Source of the DNA: Ginsengibacter hankyongi | Lineage (GTDB): Bacteria; Bacteroidota; Bacteroidia; Chitinophagales; Chitinophagaceae | DNA: 64,000 nucleotides | Assembly (NCBI RefSeq): GCF_008710285.1 | Contig: NZ_VYQF01000003.1 | Span: forward strand, 469,365-533,364 | Direction: 5' to 3' | Shown here: one piece after another, positions 54,712-63,833 of the stretch | Numbering within the stretch: the stretch's first letter is position 1 | Layout: every line of letters begins with the position of its first letter | Program-made: the position numbers and the translations under genes | The notes under the pieces: generated by a model | Told to the model about the DNA's origin: nothing | Seen by the model: the letters and a program-made list of their open reading frames with translations, nothing else | The model's database searches: none

Positions 54712-54939
54712 TCAACTAATTAAAAACTGAAGTAGTTCCTGCGATATAACAGGATGGGCTTCGAGAATGCAGTTCCGCACGATATCTTTGATGATGGCCA
54801 CATAGAAATCACAGAGTTTAAAGACCATAATTTTTTTTGCTTCCATTATTTTAGAACATATAAGTCTTCCATACTGGTGTACCAGCTTTACTCTGCCGGG
54901 AAGCGTGAACCGGCTAAACGCGCCTTTGGTTATTTTCAT
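54712..54939 (-). CDS. uncertain 75-residue frame upstream of AraC genes
   Basis: The frame (IMVFKLCDFYVAIIKDIVRNCILEAHPVISQELLQFL) ends 3 bp before the AraC start and begins 23 bp after the stop of the synthase gene, all on the minus strand. Amino-acid composition is plausible but no family is recognised. It could be a genuine small gene, the N-terminal part of the AraC protein in another frame, or chance. Confidence 0.35.
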   Translation of the reverse strand: MKITKGAFSRFTLPGRVKLVHQYGRLICSKIMEAKKIMVFKLCDFYVAIIKDIVRNCILEAHPVISQELLQFLIS

Positions 54940-54962
54940 TCAGTTACACTATAGCTTCCTTA

Positions 54963-57410
54963 TCAGTGACCCGTTTTTGCTAGTACAGATACGGCAGAAA
55001 GAACTTCCATTTGATAACTATCACGGGAATGCATATACGCAAAGGTAGATACCGGTACAGCTCCTAATTTTTGCTTTTCTATGCCTGCTGAAAACCCGAG
55101 GAAAATATTTCCGGCCCCGGATTTTCGCGCCTGCAATACAAGCTGGTACAACGCCTGCCGATAAATACCATACTCGAGGTTACACGTATAATCCAATCCA
55201 ATGATAATGGGGATATATGCGCCTTTCGCCCGGTAGCTGAATACCACGCAACAGGGCATAGTCTCCTGCTGACCGACGGGGTTTTTTAGCGTGAGTTGTA
55301 ATATCTCCCAACTTTCATTTTTAGCGAGTTCACTGAACAATTTAAACGGAAGCGCAAAAGTGTTCAGCTCGAGGCTTTTACTCTTCACATTATTATATAA
55401 CTGGTACCAGTATTCGATTTCTTCCTGCCAGTCGGAGGTGGTTATCACTTCAGTGGTAAAGAGATCTGCATTGCGCAGTACTCTTTTACGTAACTGGTTC
55501 CTGGAATTATGCGAAAGGGTTTTGTAAAACTCCTCCGCATTGTTCCATGGTATAGACGGTATCAAATACGAATCCGGCATGGTAATTCTGAAGAAACCAT
55601 TATCGACCATCAGGTGGTCAAGCTCTTCATTCATCCCGTGAAAATCGCGAAGTACTATATGACTGGCCTCATGCAATTCCTGCAATGCATAGATCTTATC
55701 AAAAAGAAGCAATACGGCATCCTTCCAAAGAGAAGAACCGGTATTAATATAGAGGTGCTCGCCTTCAGTGATCAGGGAGCCGCTACAAAGAACCTTGCTG
55801 GTTAAATAATAGGGTTCCTCTACCCTCCTGGCTTCAATTTGTTTTGATACAGATGCAGGGGATAGCATATCATCCTTCCATAAGGAAGCGGTAAGAAAGG
55901 TAGCAGCTATAACGGTTTCGTTCAAGTCTTTAACAAGGAGGTAATCAAAATCCCAATTATCCTCAGGGAGATCATTTCCTTCAAACACTTTTTCCAATAG
56001 CTTTAACCCATCCCAATCGAAAGTCCCTTTCCCTTCAAAGATTTCATTCCATTCATTCCTGTCAATATCGCCGATGGTTGTGTAATGAACCAGCTTCAAT
56101 TGCAGCGCTTGTTTAATTACCGTATCAACGGATTGCGTCAATGCGGCGTCTTCCGGCATCGGTAGTTTAAAAGCTTTATAAATTTCCGGCAGCGAAATGT
56201 TCTCTTCCCTCATGGCTATGGGAAATACTTCCGCAAGGGTGGCGATCATGCTTTCAATTTCGCGGTAGGAATGCAAGCGCGTGATGGTAAAGCGTATGCC
56301 GGTTTGTTTCATCGGCACCGTTGGAAAAACCCCGAGGTTGACATAGAAGCCTGCATCCAGCATCCGCCGTACCAGGTTATGACCCAGCTTTGGTAAGCTA
56401 ACTCCAACGAAAAATATAGCCCCACCAGGCTTTGAGATAACGGGTAACTTATATTGAGCGAGCATGAGGCTGGCAAAGCGTATATTGTCTTTCAGCTCAT
56501 CCTGCATTAGGATAATCTCGCGACTAAGGTGAATGCGTGCAGCCGCGATGGCGGCACCCAACCCGGATGGCTGCATAGGGCCGGAACTGAGCAAAGGGCC
56601 GCCAACGGTTCCCACTTTTCTTGCCATTTCCTTATTGCCATACACCAACACGCCCCCGCCTGATGCAAACGCTTTATTGAGAGAGGTGGTCATAGCCATT
56701 TTGGGATGAATAGCATGATAACTTAAAACAAACCCCCGTCCATGTTTGCCGTGGATGCTCATACCATGGGCATCATCCACGTAATAGTATAGCTCTGCAT
56801 ATTTATCCATTAACGAATAAATAGCATCGACCGGGGTGCAATCTCCAAACATGGAGTAAATGCCATCGGCCATATACCATATTTTTTTATGTTTGTGCCG
56901 GAGCTCACGGATCCTTGTTTCCAGCAAATCCACCCGGTTGTGCCGTAACAGCTCGATGTGAACACCTCTTGCCTTTACTAATTGCACTGCAGTTTGAACA
57001 GAATTGTGAACCTGCTGGTCCATGATAACCGCATCCCCATCCTCCACCAGCACGGGTATGTTAGCGATATGCCCGAGTGTGGTGGTTGGCGTAATAACGC
57101 AGGGGGCATCGAAAATTTGTTCGAGCAGGTTTTCGAGTTCGTTGTATAAACCCAAAGAAACATAAGCCCTGGATTCGGAAAACTGGGTGCCATATTTCTC
57201 AATGGCTTCCCGCGCACTTTCCTTTAATCGTTTATCAAATTCCAGCCCGAGGTAGCTACAGGATCCGAAATTGATAACATCCCTGCCATTCACTATAAGC
57301 TGGGGGCCATCAAAGGGTTGATTACCGGTATAAAGATGAAGAATCCCTTTGTCGATTCCGTAAGATACTACCTGGTCGACGGTGTCGTAAAATGTATTGC
57401 TCTTGCTCAT
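54963..57410 (-). CDS. alpha-oxoamine synthase fused to a GNAT-like acyltransferase domain
   Basis: This 815-residue protein is a two-domain fusion. Residues about 40-400 are a PLP-dependent alpha-oxoamine synthase: FGSCSYLGLE (the substrate loop), His135 in QQVHNS stacked on PLP, DDAHG (Asp213, His215) and Lys246 in TTSLNKAF. These enzymes condense an acyl-CoA with an amino acid (KBL, AONS, SPT, CqsA, LqsA). Residues about 430-815 are a GNAT-like domain of the BioF2/Acetyltransf_6 type (SHNSRNQLRKRVLR...IYRQALYQLVLQARKSGAGNIFLGFSAG). Serine palmitoyltransferases and CqsA/LqsA are normally single-domain (about 390-400 residues), so the fusion is unusual. The product could be a sphingoid-type lipid or a CAI-1-like hydroxyketone. 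The divergent kinase and regulator genes favour a signal molecule, as inference. Confidence 0.85.
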   Translation of the reverse strand: MSKSNTFYDTVDQVVSYGIDKGILHLYTGNQPFDGPQLIVNGRDVINFGSCSYLGLEFDKRLKESAREAIEKYGTQFSESRAYVSLGLYNELENLLEQIFDAPCVITPTTTLGHIANIPVLVEDGDAVIMDQQVHNSVQTAVQLVKARGVHIELLRHNRVDLLETRIRELRHKHKKIWYMADGIYSMFGDCTPVDAIYSLMDKYAELYYYVDDAHGMSIHGKHGRGFVLSYHAIHPKMAMTTSLNKAFASGGGVLVYGNKEMARKVGTVGGPLLSSGPMQPSGLGAAIAAARIHLSREIILMQDELKDNIRFASLMLAQYKLPVISKPGGAIFFVGVSLPKLGHNLVRRMLDAGFYVNLGVFPTVPMKQTGIRFTITRLHSYREIESMIATLAEVFPIAMREENISLPEIYKAFKLPMPEDAALTQSVDTVIKQALQLKLVHYTTIGDIDRNEWNEIFEGKGTFDWDGLKLLEKVFEGNDLPEDNWDFDYLLVKDLNETVIAATFLTASLWKDDMLSPASVSKQIEARRVEEPYYLTSKVLCSGSLITEGEHLYINTGSSLWKDAVLLLFDKIYALQELHEASHIVLRDFHGMNEELDHLMVDNGFFRITMPDSYLIPSIPWNNAEEFYKTLSHNSRNQLRKRVLRNADLFTTEVITTSDWQEEIEYWYQLYNNVKSKSLELNTFALPFKLFSELAKNESWEILQLTLKNPVGQQETMPCCVVFSYRAKGAYIPIIIGLDYTCNLEYGIYRQALYQLVLQARKSGAGNIFLGFSAGIEKQKLGAVPVSTFAYMHSRDSYQMEVLSAVSVLAKTGH

Positions 57411-57455
57411 GCTGAGAAATTTTTCTCAAACATGGAAATTTTTCAAAAGCAAAAA

Positions 57456-57522
57456 CTCCGTAGAAATACGGATTTTTTAAAAAAGAAACTAAAGAAAATA
57501 CGTAGATACAATTACGTAGAAA
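57456..57522. promoter_or_regulatory. 67-bp conserved regulatory element, copy 2
   Basis: Hairpin TCCGTA-GAAA-TACGGA (57457-57472), then T6, A-rich DNA, AACTAAAG, AAATACGTA and TACGTAGAAA. It aligns without gaps to 23761-23827 (53 of 67 identical, with one compensatory stem change). CGTAGA-type words occur three times in it. It lies between the synthase gene (minus) and the DUF7793-like gene (plus), 46 bp and 29 bp away respectively. The neighbouring LuxR-type regulator is a plausible ligand. Confidence 0.65.
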
Positions 57523-57551
57523 TTTTTGAAATTATGGGTTAACTTTATAAA

Positions 57552-57935
57552 ATGGAGCTTGACACACCTTACCTTCATCTCCGCATAAAAGACAACCTCC
57601 TCGTGGGTACCTATCCCGGAAACCTACACATAGATCTGGATATTGCCCATGCAATTGTTCGTACGCGGCTTTCTTTTACCGGCGGGAGGAATATGCCTTC
57701 GATTATCATGAGCCAGGGTGTAGTGAGTATGGATAAACCTGCACGGGAATATCTGGCCTCAGAAGAAGGAACGTTAGGATTATCGGCATCGGCTATTGTA
57801 GTATCTTCCCCGTTCAGCCGTTTCCTCGGAAACTTTTTTTTACGTGTGAATAAGCCAAGGAAGATGCCAGTAAAAATATTTACAGATAGGCTACGGGCTG
57901 AAGAATGGCTGCAACAATTCATTCAGCAAGATTAA
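57552..57935 (+). CDS. small soluble protein of the DUF7793/STAS-like type, upstream of the kinase
   Basis: This 127-residue protein alternates strands and helices (YLHLRIKDNLLVGTY, then HIDLDIAHAIVRTRLSFTGGR, SIIMSQGVVSMDKPAREYLA, ASAIVVSSPFSRFLGNFFL, VKIFTDRLRAEEWLQQF). The order resembles STAS-like domains of DUF7793, which in Bacteroidota often precede PAS-histidine kinases. No signal peptide or membrane segment is present. It is 10 bp upstream of the kinase gene, so it likely acts with it, possibly as a sensing or switching module. Confidence 0.65.
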   Translation: MELDTPYLHLRIKDNLLVGTYPGNLHIDLDIAHAIVRTRLSFTGGRNMPSIIMSQGVVSMDKPAREYLASEEGTLGLSASAIVVSSPFSRFLGNFFLRVNKPRKMPVKIFTDRLRAEEWLQQFIQQD

Positions 57936-57945
57936 TCGTTTAGCA

Positions 57946-59106
57946 ATGGACAAAAGACTCCAGGCAATCAATGATATTTTAAGCGAATATGCCGTGGGCA
58001 AGTTTGACCGGAAACTAAAAATATCACCCAGGAGGGATGAGACCGATGCTATTATCAACGGCATTAACATGATGGGTGAAGAACTGAGGTCTATCACCAT
58101 CTCGCGGGATTATTTCAATAATATTTTTGATTCGGTTAATGATATGGTTTTTATTGTGAACACCAACGGGATAATAGTAGATGCCAACCAGCCTGCAACG
58201 ACGCAATTGAAATACGAGCCGGGAAGCCTGCAGGGAAAATCCTTACAGGATCTATTAAAGAGTAGTATTGATGATTTTCGGTATGTGTTGAAAGAGCTGA
58301 AGACAAAGCAATCCATCATTTCGAAAGAAGGAATAATATATACCAGTAAGGGCGTAAGAATCCCGGTTCAGTTAAATGTATCTTTTTTTAAAAGAAGCCG
58401 AAGTGAAAAACAACTGGTAATTGTTTCAGCCAGCGATATTACTTCTCAAAAACATACTGAAAACCTGGTCGTAAGAGCTATGATTGACGCACAGGAAAAA
58501 GAACGGCGCAGACTGGCCAAAGATCTTCATGACAGCCTTACCCAACAGCTTTCCGGCATTAAGTTTCATATTAGCTCAACCATAGCACTTATGCAAGATC
58601 CTGAACAACAAACGATTCTTCAGCAAGCGAATACGGCTCTAATGGCAGCAATAAAAGATATGCGGAACCTATGCTTTAGCCTGATGCCTACGATGTTGGA
58701 AGAATTTGGCCTGGTAAAGGCGGTGCGTGAGTTCTGTAAACAGTTCGGGTATAGAGAACAGGCGCGGTTTTTAATACAGCAAAATAGCAGGTTACCGGAG
58801 CTGTCCCCTGCGGTGGAGATTGACCTTTACCGGATCATCCAGGAGTTTATATCTAATGCACTTCTCCATGGCAAAGCAAGTAAAATAGCCATATCTTTTC
58901 ATAGCTATCAACAATTAATAAGAGTAAGATTGAAAGACAATGGTAAAGGGTTCCGAATAAATCAACCCCGGAAAGGGATGGGGATTCAAAATATGCAATC
59001 TAGGATCAATTCGCATAAAGGGACGCTGAATCTGAAGAGCGAACTTGGGAAGGGCAGTGTATTTACAATAACAATACCCCTAATTAATAACTATGGCATC
59101 AGTTAA
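57946..59106 (+). CDS. PAS-domain histidine kinase (HisKA_3)
   Basis: This 386-residue cytoplasmic kinase has a HAMP-like N-terminal coil (to about 50), a PAS domain (about 60-170: NIFDSVNDMVFIVNTNGIIVDANQPATTQL), a HisKA_3 dimerisation domain with the phospho-acceptor His195 in RRRLAKDLHDSLTQQLSGIK, and an HATPase (EFISNALLHG, KGMGIQNMQSRI). There is no membrane segment, so it senses an internal or freely diffusing signal. Its end overlaps the response-regulator start by 14 bp, proving co-expression. It is a likely sensor for the fused synthase across the divergent promoter. Confidence 0.9.
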   Translation: MDKRLQAINDILSEYAVGKFDRKLKISPRRDETDAIINGINMMGEELRSITISRDYFNNIFDSVNDMVFIVNTNGIIVDANQPATTQLKYEPGSLQGKSLQDLLKSSIDDFRYVLKELKTKQSIISKEGIIYTSKGVRIPVQLNVSFFKRSRSEKQLVIVSASDITSQKHTENLVVRAMIDAQEKERRRLAKDLHDSLTQQLSGIKFHISSTIALMQDPEQQTILQQANTALMAAIKDMRNLCFSLMPTMLEEFGLVKAVREFCKQFGYREQARFLIQQNSRLPELSPAVEIDLYRIIQEFISNALLHGKASKIAISFHSYQQLIRVRLKDNGKGFRINQPRKGMGIQNMQSRINSHKGTLNLKSELGKGSVFTITIPLINNYGIS

Positions 59107-59770
59107 AACAAAAATTGCCAAGCCAATAAACGTATTAATTATTGATGACCACAAGATGGTGCGTGATGGGTTAAAGGTGATGTTGGGCTCCTTAAAACAA
59201 TTCATGCAGTTTAGCGTGTTCGAAGCCGAAAGCGGTGAGGAGGCATTAAAAAAAAAGGATTTCAACGCCATTGATTTAATGATTATCGATTACAACATGC
59301 CCGGCATGTCCGGCGCTGAAACGGTGTTCGCTGTTTTACGGTCCAAGCCGGAAATGAAAATCCTCGCCTTAAGTAATTATAGTGAGCTTCCATATATTCA
59401 AAACATGGTGGACGCCGGTGCAAAAGGATACATTCTTAAAAATATTGAACCAGCAGAAATGCTGAGAGCAATAAAAACCATCTTATCTGGCAACAAATAT
59501 TTCAGTAACGAGGTTGCCATAAAGCTTTTGGACGAGCAGGAAGAAAAAACAATGCAAAAAATCCGACTGCAGAAATTTATCACGCCACGGGAGAACCAGG
59601 TTCTTCAGATGATTGCGAGGGAGATGACGAGTAAACAGATCGGAGAGCAATTATTTGTCAATAGTCGAACTGTTGATTCACATCGTCGTAACCTGACCAA
59701 AAAGCTCAATGCAAAAAATACCGTGGGTCTGATCAAGATTGCATATAAGTTGAATTTAATTGAAGAATAA
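59093..59770 (+). CDS. NarL/LuxR-family response regulator
   Basis: This 225-residue protein has a receiver domain (Asp18-Asp19 pocket, phospho-acceptor Asp66 in LMIIDYNMPGMSG, Ser/Lys at LSNY and YILK) and a C-terminal LuxR HTH (FITPRENQVLQMIAREMTSKQIGEQLFVNSRTVDSHRRNLTKKL). It overlaps the kinase gene by 14 bp, so the two form a cognate pair. The conserved 67-bp element upstream of the operon is a candidate binding site. No further plus-strand gene follows. Confidence 0.9.
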   Translation: MASVKTKIAKPINVLIIDDHKMVRDGLKVMLGSLKQFMQFSVFEAESGEEALKKKDFNAIDLMIIDYNMPGMSGAETVFAVLRSKPEMKILALSNYSELPYIQNMVDAGAKGYILKNIEPAEMLRAIKTILSGNKYFSNEVAIKLLDEQEEKTMQKIRLQKFITPRENQVLQMIAREMTSKQIGEQLFVNSRTVDSHRRNLTKKLNAKNTVGLIKIAYKLNLIEE

Positions 59771-59884
59771 CGCTAAGGAATGAACCCGTCTTATAATTTA
59801 TTCGACACGGGCTCCGTGAGTCTGAAAAAATAAAATTGCAACGAGTGTAACGGAAAAGAGCAGACGAAATGTACGGATTGGGCT

Positions 59885-60238
59885 TCAAAAGTCATCATTT
59901 TTAAACTCTCCGTCGTTATTTGCAAGCGATCTGAAAACTTTTTCAGCAATTCCGTTTGGATAGGCTATTTTATATTGTTTGTCAAACTCTTCAATTGACA
60001 TTCCGATATACATTGCTTTCAGCCTTTCATGATCGTAGTGCCTACTCAAGTCACCGGCTGATTCCCAAAAATCTATTTTAAAAGCCTCACATAGTGCAAT
60101 CCTTTCATCAAGATAGTCTTTTGGAGAAACGTTAGCCTCTTCAAAGTATTCGGGGTGTTGGCCTATATCTGCATTATCCACCATAAAAATGTGTTTTAGG
60201 TCATCGTATTGTTTCGGCGTAAGTGTAAAGTTTTCCAT
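59885..60238 (-). CDS. hypothetical acidic protein
   Basis: This 117-residue acidic helical protein (TLTPKQYDDLKHIFMVDNADIGQHP, DYLDERIALCEAFKIDFWESAGDLSRHYDHE) has no recognised motif. Solubility and compact length suggest a small cytoplasmic domain. It faces the response-regulator gene from the opposite strand across about 110 bp. Neighbours give no functional hint. Confidence 0.55.
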   Translation of the reverse strand: MENFTLTPKQYDDLKHIFMVDNADIGQHPEYFEEANVSPKDYLDERIALCEAFKIDFWESAGDLSRHYDHERLKAMYIGMSIEEFDKQYKIAYPNGIAEKVFRSLANNDGEFKNDDF

Positions 60239-60293
60239 TTGTTGAAAAATTATTAAAAATTCATTTAATGCTCGTATGGTTGTAGATAGTTTT

Positions 60294-60653
60294 CTAAAAA
60301 TACCATTTTTGGGGAATTAGTGTAAGAGGTAAACAAATCAGAAAGCCGGGTATCACTTCCGGGGAAACCCTAAAATTAATCAGTGCGTGTAGATTTTCAG
60401 GAATAATTACATAAACTTCAATATCAAGACCTTCAGAACTGCTGCCGGGAGGAGCACCCTTAGTTGCATTAATTCTTTGGCATACAAGTGAACTGGTGAT
60501 GATCTTGGTGATAAGCCTTTGTGGGGATTCACCTGTCATATATTTATTCCCACAGGGGAACATGTCATGTCCTGGTCTCTTAGATAAATCTGATAACACC
60601 GCTTTAGCAAAGCCGTAAATCCGAAATTTCATTTTAAAAGATCGTGAAGCCAT
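60294..60653 (-). CDS. uncertain hypothetical protein
   Basis: About 119 residues from MASRSFKMKFRIYGFAKAVL; an ATG 12 bp upstream is also possible. The C-terminal half (DIEVYVIIPENLHALINFRV, PEVIPGFLICLPLTLIP) is hydrophobic without clear membrane helices. Two Cys occur in the middle. I recognise no family and the region around it is gene-poor, so this could be a decayed gene. Confidence 0.4.
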   Translation of the reverse strand: MASRSFKMKFRIYGFAKAVLSDLSKRPGHDMFPCGNKYMTGESPQRLITKIITSSLVCQRINATKGAPPGSSSEGLDIEVYVIIPENLHALINFRVSPEVIPGFLICLPLTLIPQKWYF

Positions 60654-60665
60654 TTCTTTTTTCAT

Positions 60666-61328
60666 TAATGTGTCCTCACATTCTCTTCATCCTAAAATAA
60701 TTTGAAATAATTAAAATGAATGCAAACGATTTTGATCGTAAAAGGACATGCTATTTATAGAGCTCTCTTAAAGATGTCTTTATAACGAATTACAACCTTC
60801 AATTTTTTATTAGATCCAGCGCTTTCTTCTTTTGTTGCCCGGGGTAATAATTCGTGTATCGGAAACTGACAATGCCGATCAAAGAAGGAAAAAGTGACGC
60901 AAAAAATAACGCCTGAAAAGTTTGGAAAGTGTATTAAAAAGAGTCAGCTTAGACAGAGCAGTCTACCCCACCCTTCGCGCCTCAGAAAGGCCTATAGCTA
61001 TGACTTGCTTGGAGATCGTACACCATATTCAATTTTTTTTCTTTCAATTAAATCATATACAAGCTCGCCTTCCAGCCTACTTGTTGATTTTCCTTCTTCC
61101 ACGTCCTCGTGTGCTTTCTGGATTGTTCTTTTGTCAGGGAACAGAAATGTTATTTATTATACATCACGTTGTTTACCACACAGTAGTTTAAACATTGGGA
61201 CTTTGGAAACGATATTTCGATTAGCCGAACCGTTAGTTTCCTTTTCTGGCGCTATGTATATTTTTTTCTTGAGCAACAGTCTTCAAGTTTAATTCAAATT
61301 GTGTAAGTATTCCAAGAGTAGAAAACGA
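60666..61328. other. intergenic region, nothing recognised
   Basis: Overlapping plus-strand frames of 89 and 132 codons at 60894-61292 have a composition (Ser/Leu/Phe-rich, basic) that suggests noise. No terminator, RNA gene or repeat was recognised. Confidence 0.35.
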
Positions 61329-61760
61329 TCATATCTGTTGACATGCAATTAGGTTTTTTACTGTATCCCAATATTCTTTGCCATAGCTTATAAATATCTC
61401 AGCTCCGACTGGAATATCTTTTGTCGCTTCCATAAAAACCTGTGCGTTTTCTTCCACATATTTAGCATTGTTAACTTTTCCTTTAAGTCTAACTAAACCA
61501 TTTGCATCATTGGCATAACGGGCTAAGGCATTGGGGTGATCTGAGGCATCAATTACATGATCGTTGTCCAGATAATAGAGGTACCGGTTTATAATTTTAG
61601 TGTCTTGCTCAACTTGCAAAATCCTGTTCCAGGTAGTAATTTTTCCAGTATATTCTATGATACGCGTCCCCTTGCCAATAAACTGTTTAGTGAATAAACC
61701 GTTTCCTGCATCAGGTATTCCGGAAGTTTTTATAAACAGGTTTTTTTGTAATAAAGTCAT
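61329..61760 (-). CDS. SET-domain protein
   Basis: This 143-residue protein consists of a SET domain only. GNGLFTKQFIGKGTRIIEYTGKI is the first strand pair, NALARYANDANG (78-89) corresponds to the AdoMet-binding NH motif, and EIFISYGKEYW with Tyr126 is the catalytic C-terminal motif. Such short SET proteins are putative lysine methyltransferases in bacteria. The substrate is unknown. The pseudoknot residues are mostly conserved, so activity is likely. Confidence 0.82.
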   Translation of the reverse strand: MTLLQKNLFIKTSGIPDAGNGLFTKQFIGKGTRIIEYTGKITTWNRILQVEQDTKIINRYLYYLDNDHVIDASDHPNALARYANDANGLVRLKGKVNNAKYVEENAQVFMEATKDIPVGAEIFISYGKEYWDTVKNLIACQQI

Positions 61761-62008
61761 AGAAACATATTTAAATTAAAGTTTATCTTAAAGTTAAAAT
61801 AAAAGGTGCCTACTCTTCCAGTACGCTTGGCCGTTATAGCAAACAGTCAGCTCCTCTCGTACTCCTTGAAGTCCGCTTTAACCATGTGCCAGGTGTGAGT
61901 ACTTGTATAGGTTGGCTTATGTTTTCTGAATATTTTATAACATATATTTACACCCGCTTAACTCAACTCTTTTAAAGAAACCTTTCTGTGAAGAGAATAA
62001 CCCGGGAA

Positions 62009-62662
62009 ATGATTAAGATATTGATCGCAGATGACCATGCAATGGTTCGCGAAGGACTAAAAATTTATATGCAAAATGTGGTGGCTCATGCATCCATTGA
62101 AGAAGCATGTGATGGCAATTCAGCATTTGAAAAAATAAAACAAAATGACTACGCACTTATCGTCCTCGATATCACTATGCCCGCCACAGATGTCTTTTGC
62201 CTCGTCAGTGACATTTTAAAAATTAAACCTTATTCAAGGATTTTAATATTTACCATAACATCCGAAGAAGTTTATGCAAAAAAATTATTGACCCTGGGTG
62301 CAATGGGTTATTTAAATAAGGAAGCTGACTCGGCAGAAATCAAAAAAGCAATTACCAACGTTATAAATGGTAACAAATATCTAAGTCTCTCGTTAACGGA
62401 CTCGCTGGTAGACTCCGCCATCCATAATAAACCAACTGATAATCCATTTGATCTCTTAACTCCAAGAGAACTACAGGTGGCCAGGTATTTAATGAACGGG
62501 AGCGGCATATCTGAGATTGGGACTGCACTTCAGCTGCATTCTTCAACGATAGGAACACATAAGGCGAAGATTCTTCAAAAACTCCGGTGCACCAATATCG
62601 TAGAAATTCATCAACTGGGTATTTTATATAACATTATCAAAAACGAAAAAGATAATGGATGA
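62009..62662 (+). CDS. NarL/LuxR-family response regulator (orphan)
   Basis: About 217 residues from MIKILIADDHAMVREGLK; a start at 61988 adds 7 residues. The receiver has Asp8-Asp9, the phospho-acceptor Asp54 in IVLDITMPAT and TITSEE, and the C-terminal LuxR HTH reads LLTPRELQVARYLMNGSGISEIGTALQLHSSTIGTHKAKIL. No kinase gene is adjacent, so it is an orphan that may be served by a distant hybrid kinase. It resembles the regulator at 59093 but is clearly distinct. Confidence 0.85.
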   Translation: MIKILIADDHAMVREGLKIYMQNVVAHASIEEACDGNSAFEKIKQNDYALIVLDITMPATDVFCLVSDILKIKPYSRILIFTITSEEVYAKKLLTLGAMGYLNKEADSAEIKKAITNVINGNKYLSLSLTDSLVDSAIHNKPTDNPFDLLTPRELQVARYLMNGSGISEIGTALQLHSSTIGTHKAKILQKLRCTNIVEIHQLGILYNIIKNEKDNG

Positions 62663-62721
62663 TAGCTCTTTTGCCAAAATAAGCGTCTAGTCGACCCAGT
62701 TATCTAAATCGTAAGGTTGTC

Positions 62722-63108
62722 TTGCTATTACGTGAGTCTGCAGAATCGGGGGAAAAGAGTTTTATCCTCTCAAACAAGAAAGAATCATTTTTCTTTCATC
62801 AAAAATTACACAATCAACAATTGACAATAAACCACTCAGGACCCCCGGTAGGCATTAATAAAAATGTAAAACTTCTAACGAATTTATCTTTAATATTGAG
62901 CAGGGAAAATAAATGGACAACGTTGCATACCATCTATAACATCGTGAAAGATAACCCCTATCCTACCACCAGTTTGCGGCCCGAGAATGAATTCATCCTC
63001 CGGCAAAACTTTCCCTGGGATGAAGTAATAGCTCATCTAAACACATTCCTTCAAGTAGGAACGGTGTTAGAAATTCTTAATTGTTGTTGCAAAATAGAAC
63101 TTCTGTAG
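62722..63108 (+). CDS. uncertain hypothetical protein
   Basis: The frame begins with TTG and runs for 128 codons with weak coding character in the first half and a more regular second half (LTNLSLILSRENKWTTLHTIYNIVKDNPYPTTSLRPENEF, WDEVIAHLNTFLQVGTVLEIL). No family is recognised and no ribosome-binding site is obvious. It follows the orphan response regulator at about 60 bp. Confidence 0.3.
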   Translation: MLLRESAESGEKSFILSNKKESFFFHQKLHNQQLTINHSGPPVGINKNVKLLTNLSLILSRENKWTTLHTIYNIVKDNPYPTTSLRPENEFILRQNFPWDEVIAHLNTFLQVGTVLEILNCCCKIELL

Positions 63109-63833
63109 TACATAATAAAGAAAGGGCGGTATAAATAAGATAAAATTCCCCTTAAACTCTTCATGAATATAGCTCTTGATGAAATTAACCATGAAAAATA
63201 AGTGGAGAAGTTTCCCAAGAAATATGGCAATAAAACTGAACTAATTCGGAAGTTTTCCAACTTTTTTCGGTTTATCATAATAAGGAGACCCTAAGAATAC
63301 ATGACCTAACTACGATTTACACCAAAAAAAATAGATACCACCAAAAACACCATCACATTCAGCAAGAAGACGTTTAACAAAAGCGAGTATCCGATGACGT
63401 TAGATCTTGAGTTCTTTGTTGTTTAGGCATTATCAAATGCTATATTATAGAACTTTTAATTATAATGTTCGTATCTACAAGAAAGAGGAAGCCAAAATAA
63501 AAATTATTGTTTGGCGGTACCGGTCAGTTACGAACACAAAAAGCATTTTACTTATGTGAAGATTTTGCAAAGAAGAGAGAATTCATTTTTATCTAACAGC
63601 GGCCTTTAATATATCTGTGATAAGAAAAAATCCTGCGGCCATAAAATATTTTCTTCATTAATTCCTGCACAAAGTTCGTCTTTGTACTGCTGTGGCGGCA
63701 AAGAAATTCCGGCATAAAAAAAGGCTGCCTCAATTATTTAAGATACTATTTATTCCGTTGCTTCTTTGCCTTGATTGTCCAAAGACGGAAGTAGTTCCAT
63801 AATTAATTTTTTAAACAATCAAAATTTACAGTT
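63109..63833. other. intergenic region, nothing recognised
   Basis: About 725 bp of AT-rich DNA upstream of the RadC-like gene. No gene, repeat or hairpin terminator with support was seen. Confidence 0.35.

Noticed and set aside
60894..61292. 132-codon plus-strand frame near the SET gene
   Set aside because: It has low-complexity Ser/Leu/Phe composition, an overlapping second frame and no recognised domain.
61852..61863. 12-bp match to the sarcin-ricin loop of 23S rRNA (AGTACGAGAGGA, minus strand)
   Set aside because: Flanking bases do not match 23S rRNA and no rRNA gene structure surrounds it, so it is taken as chance.
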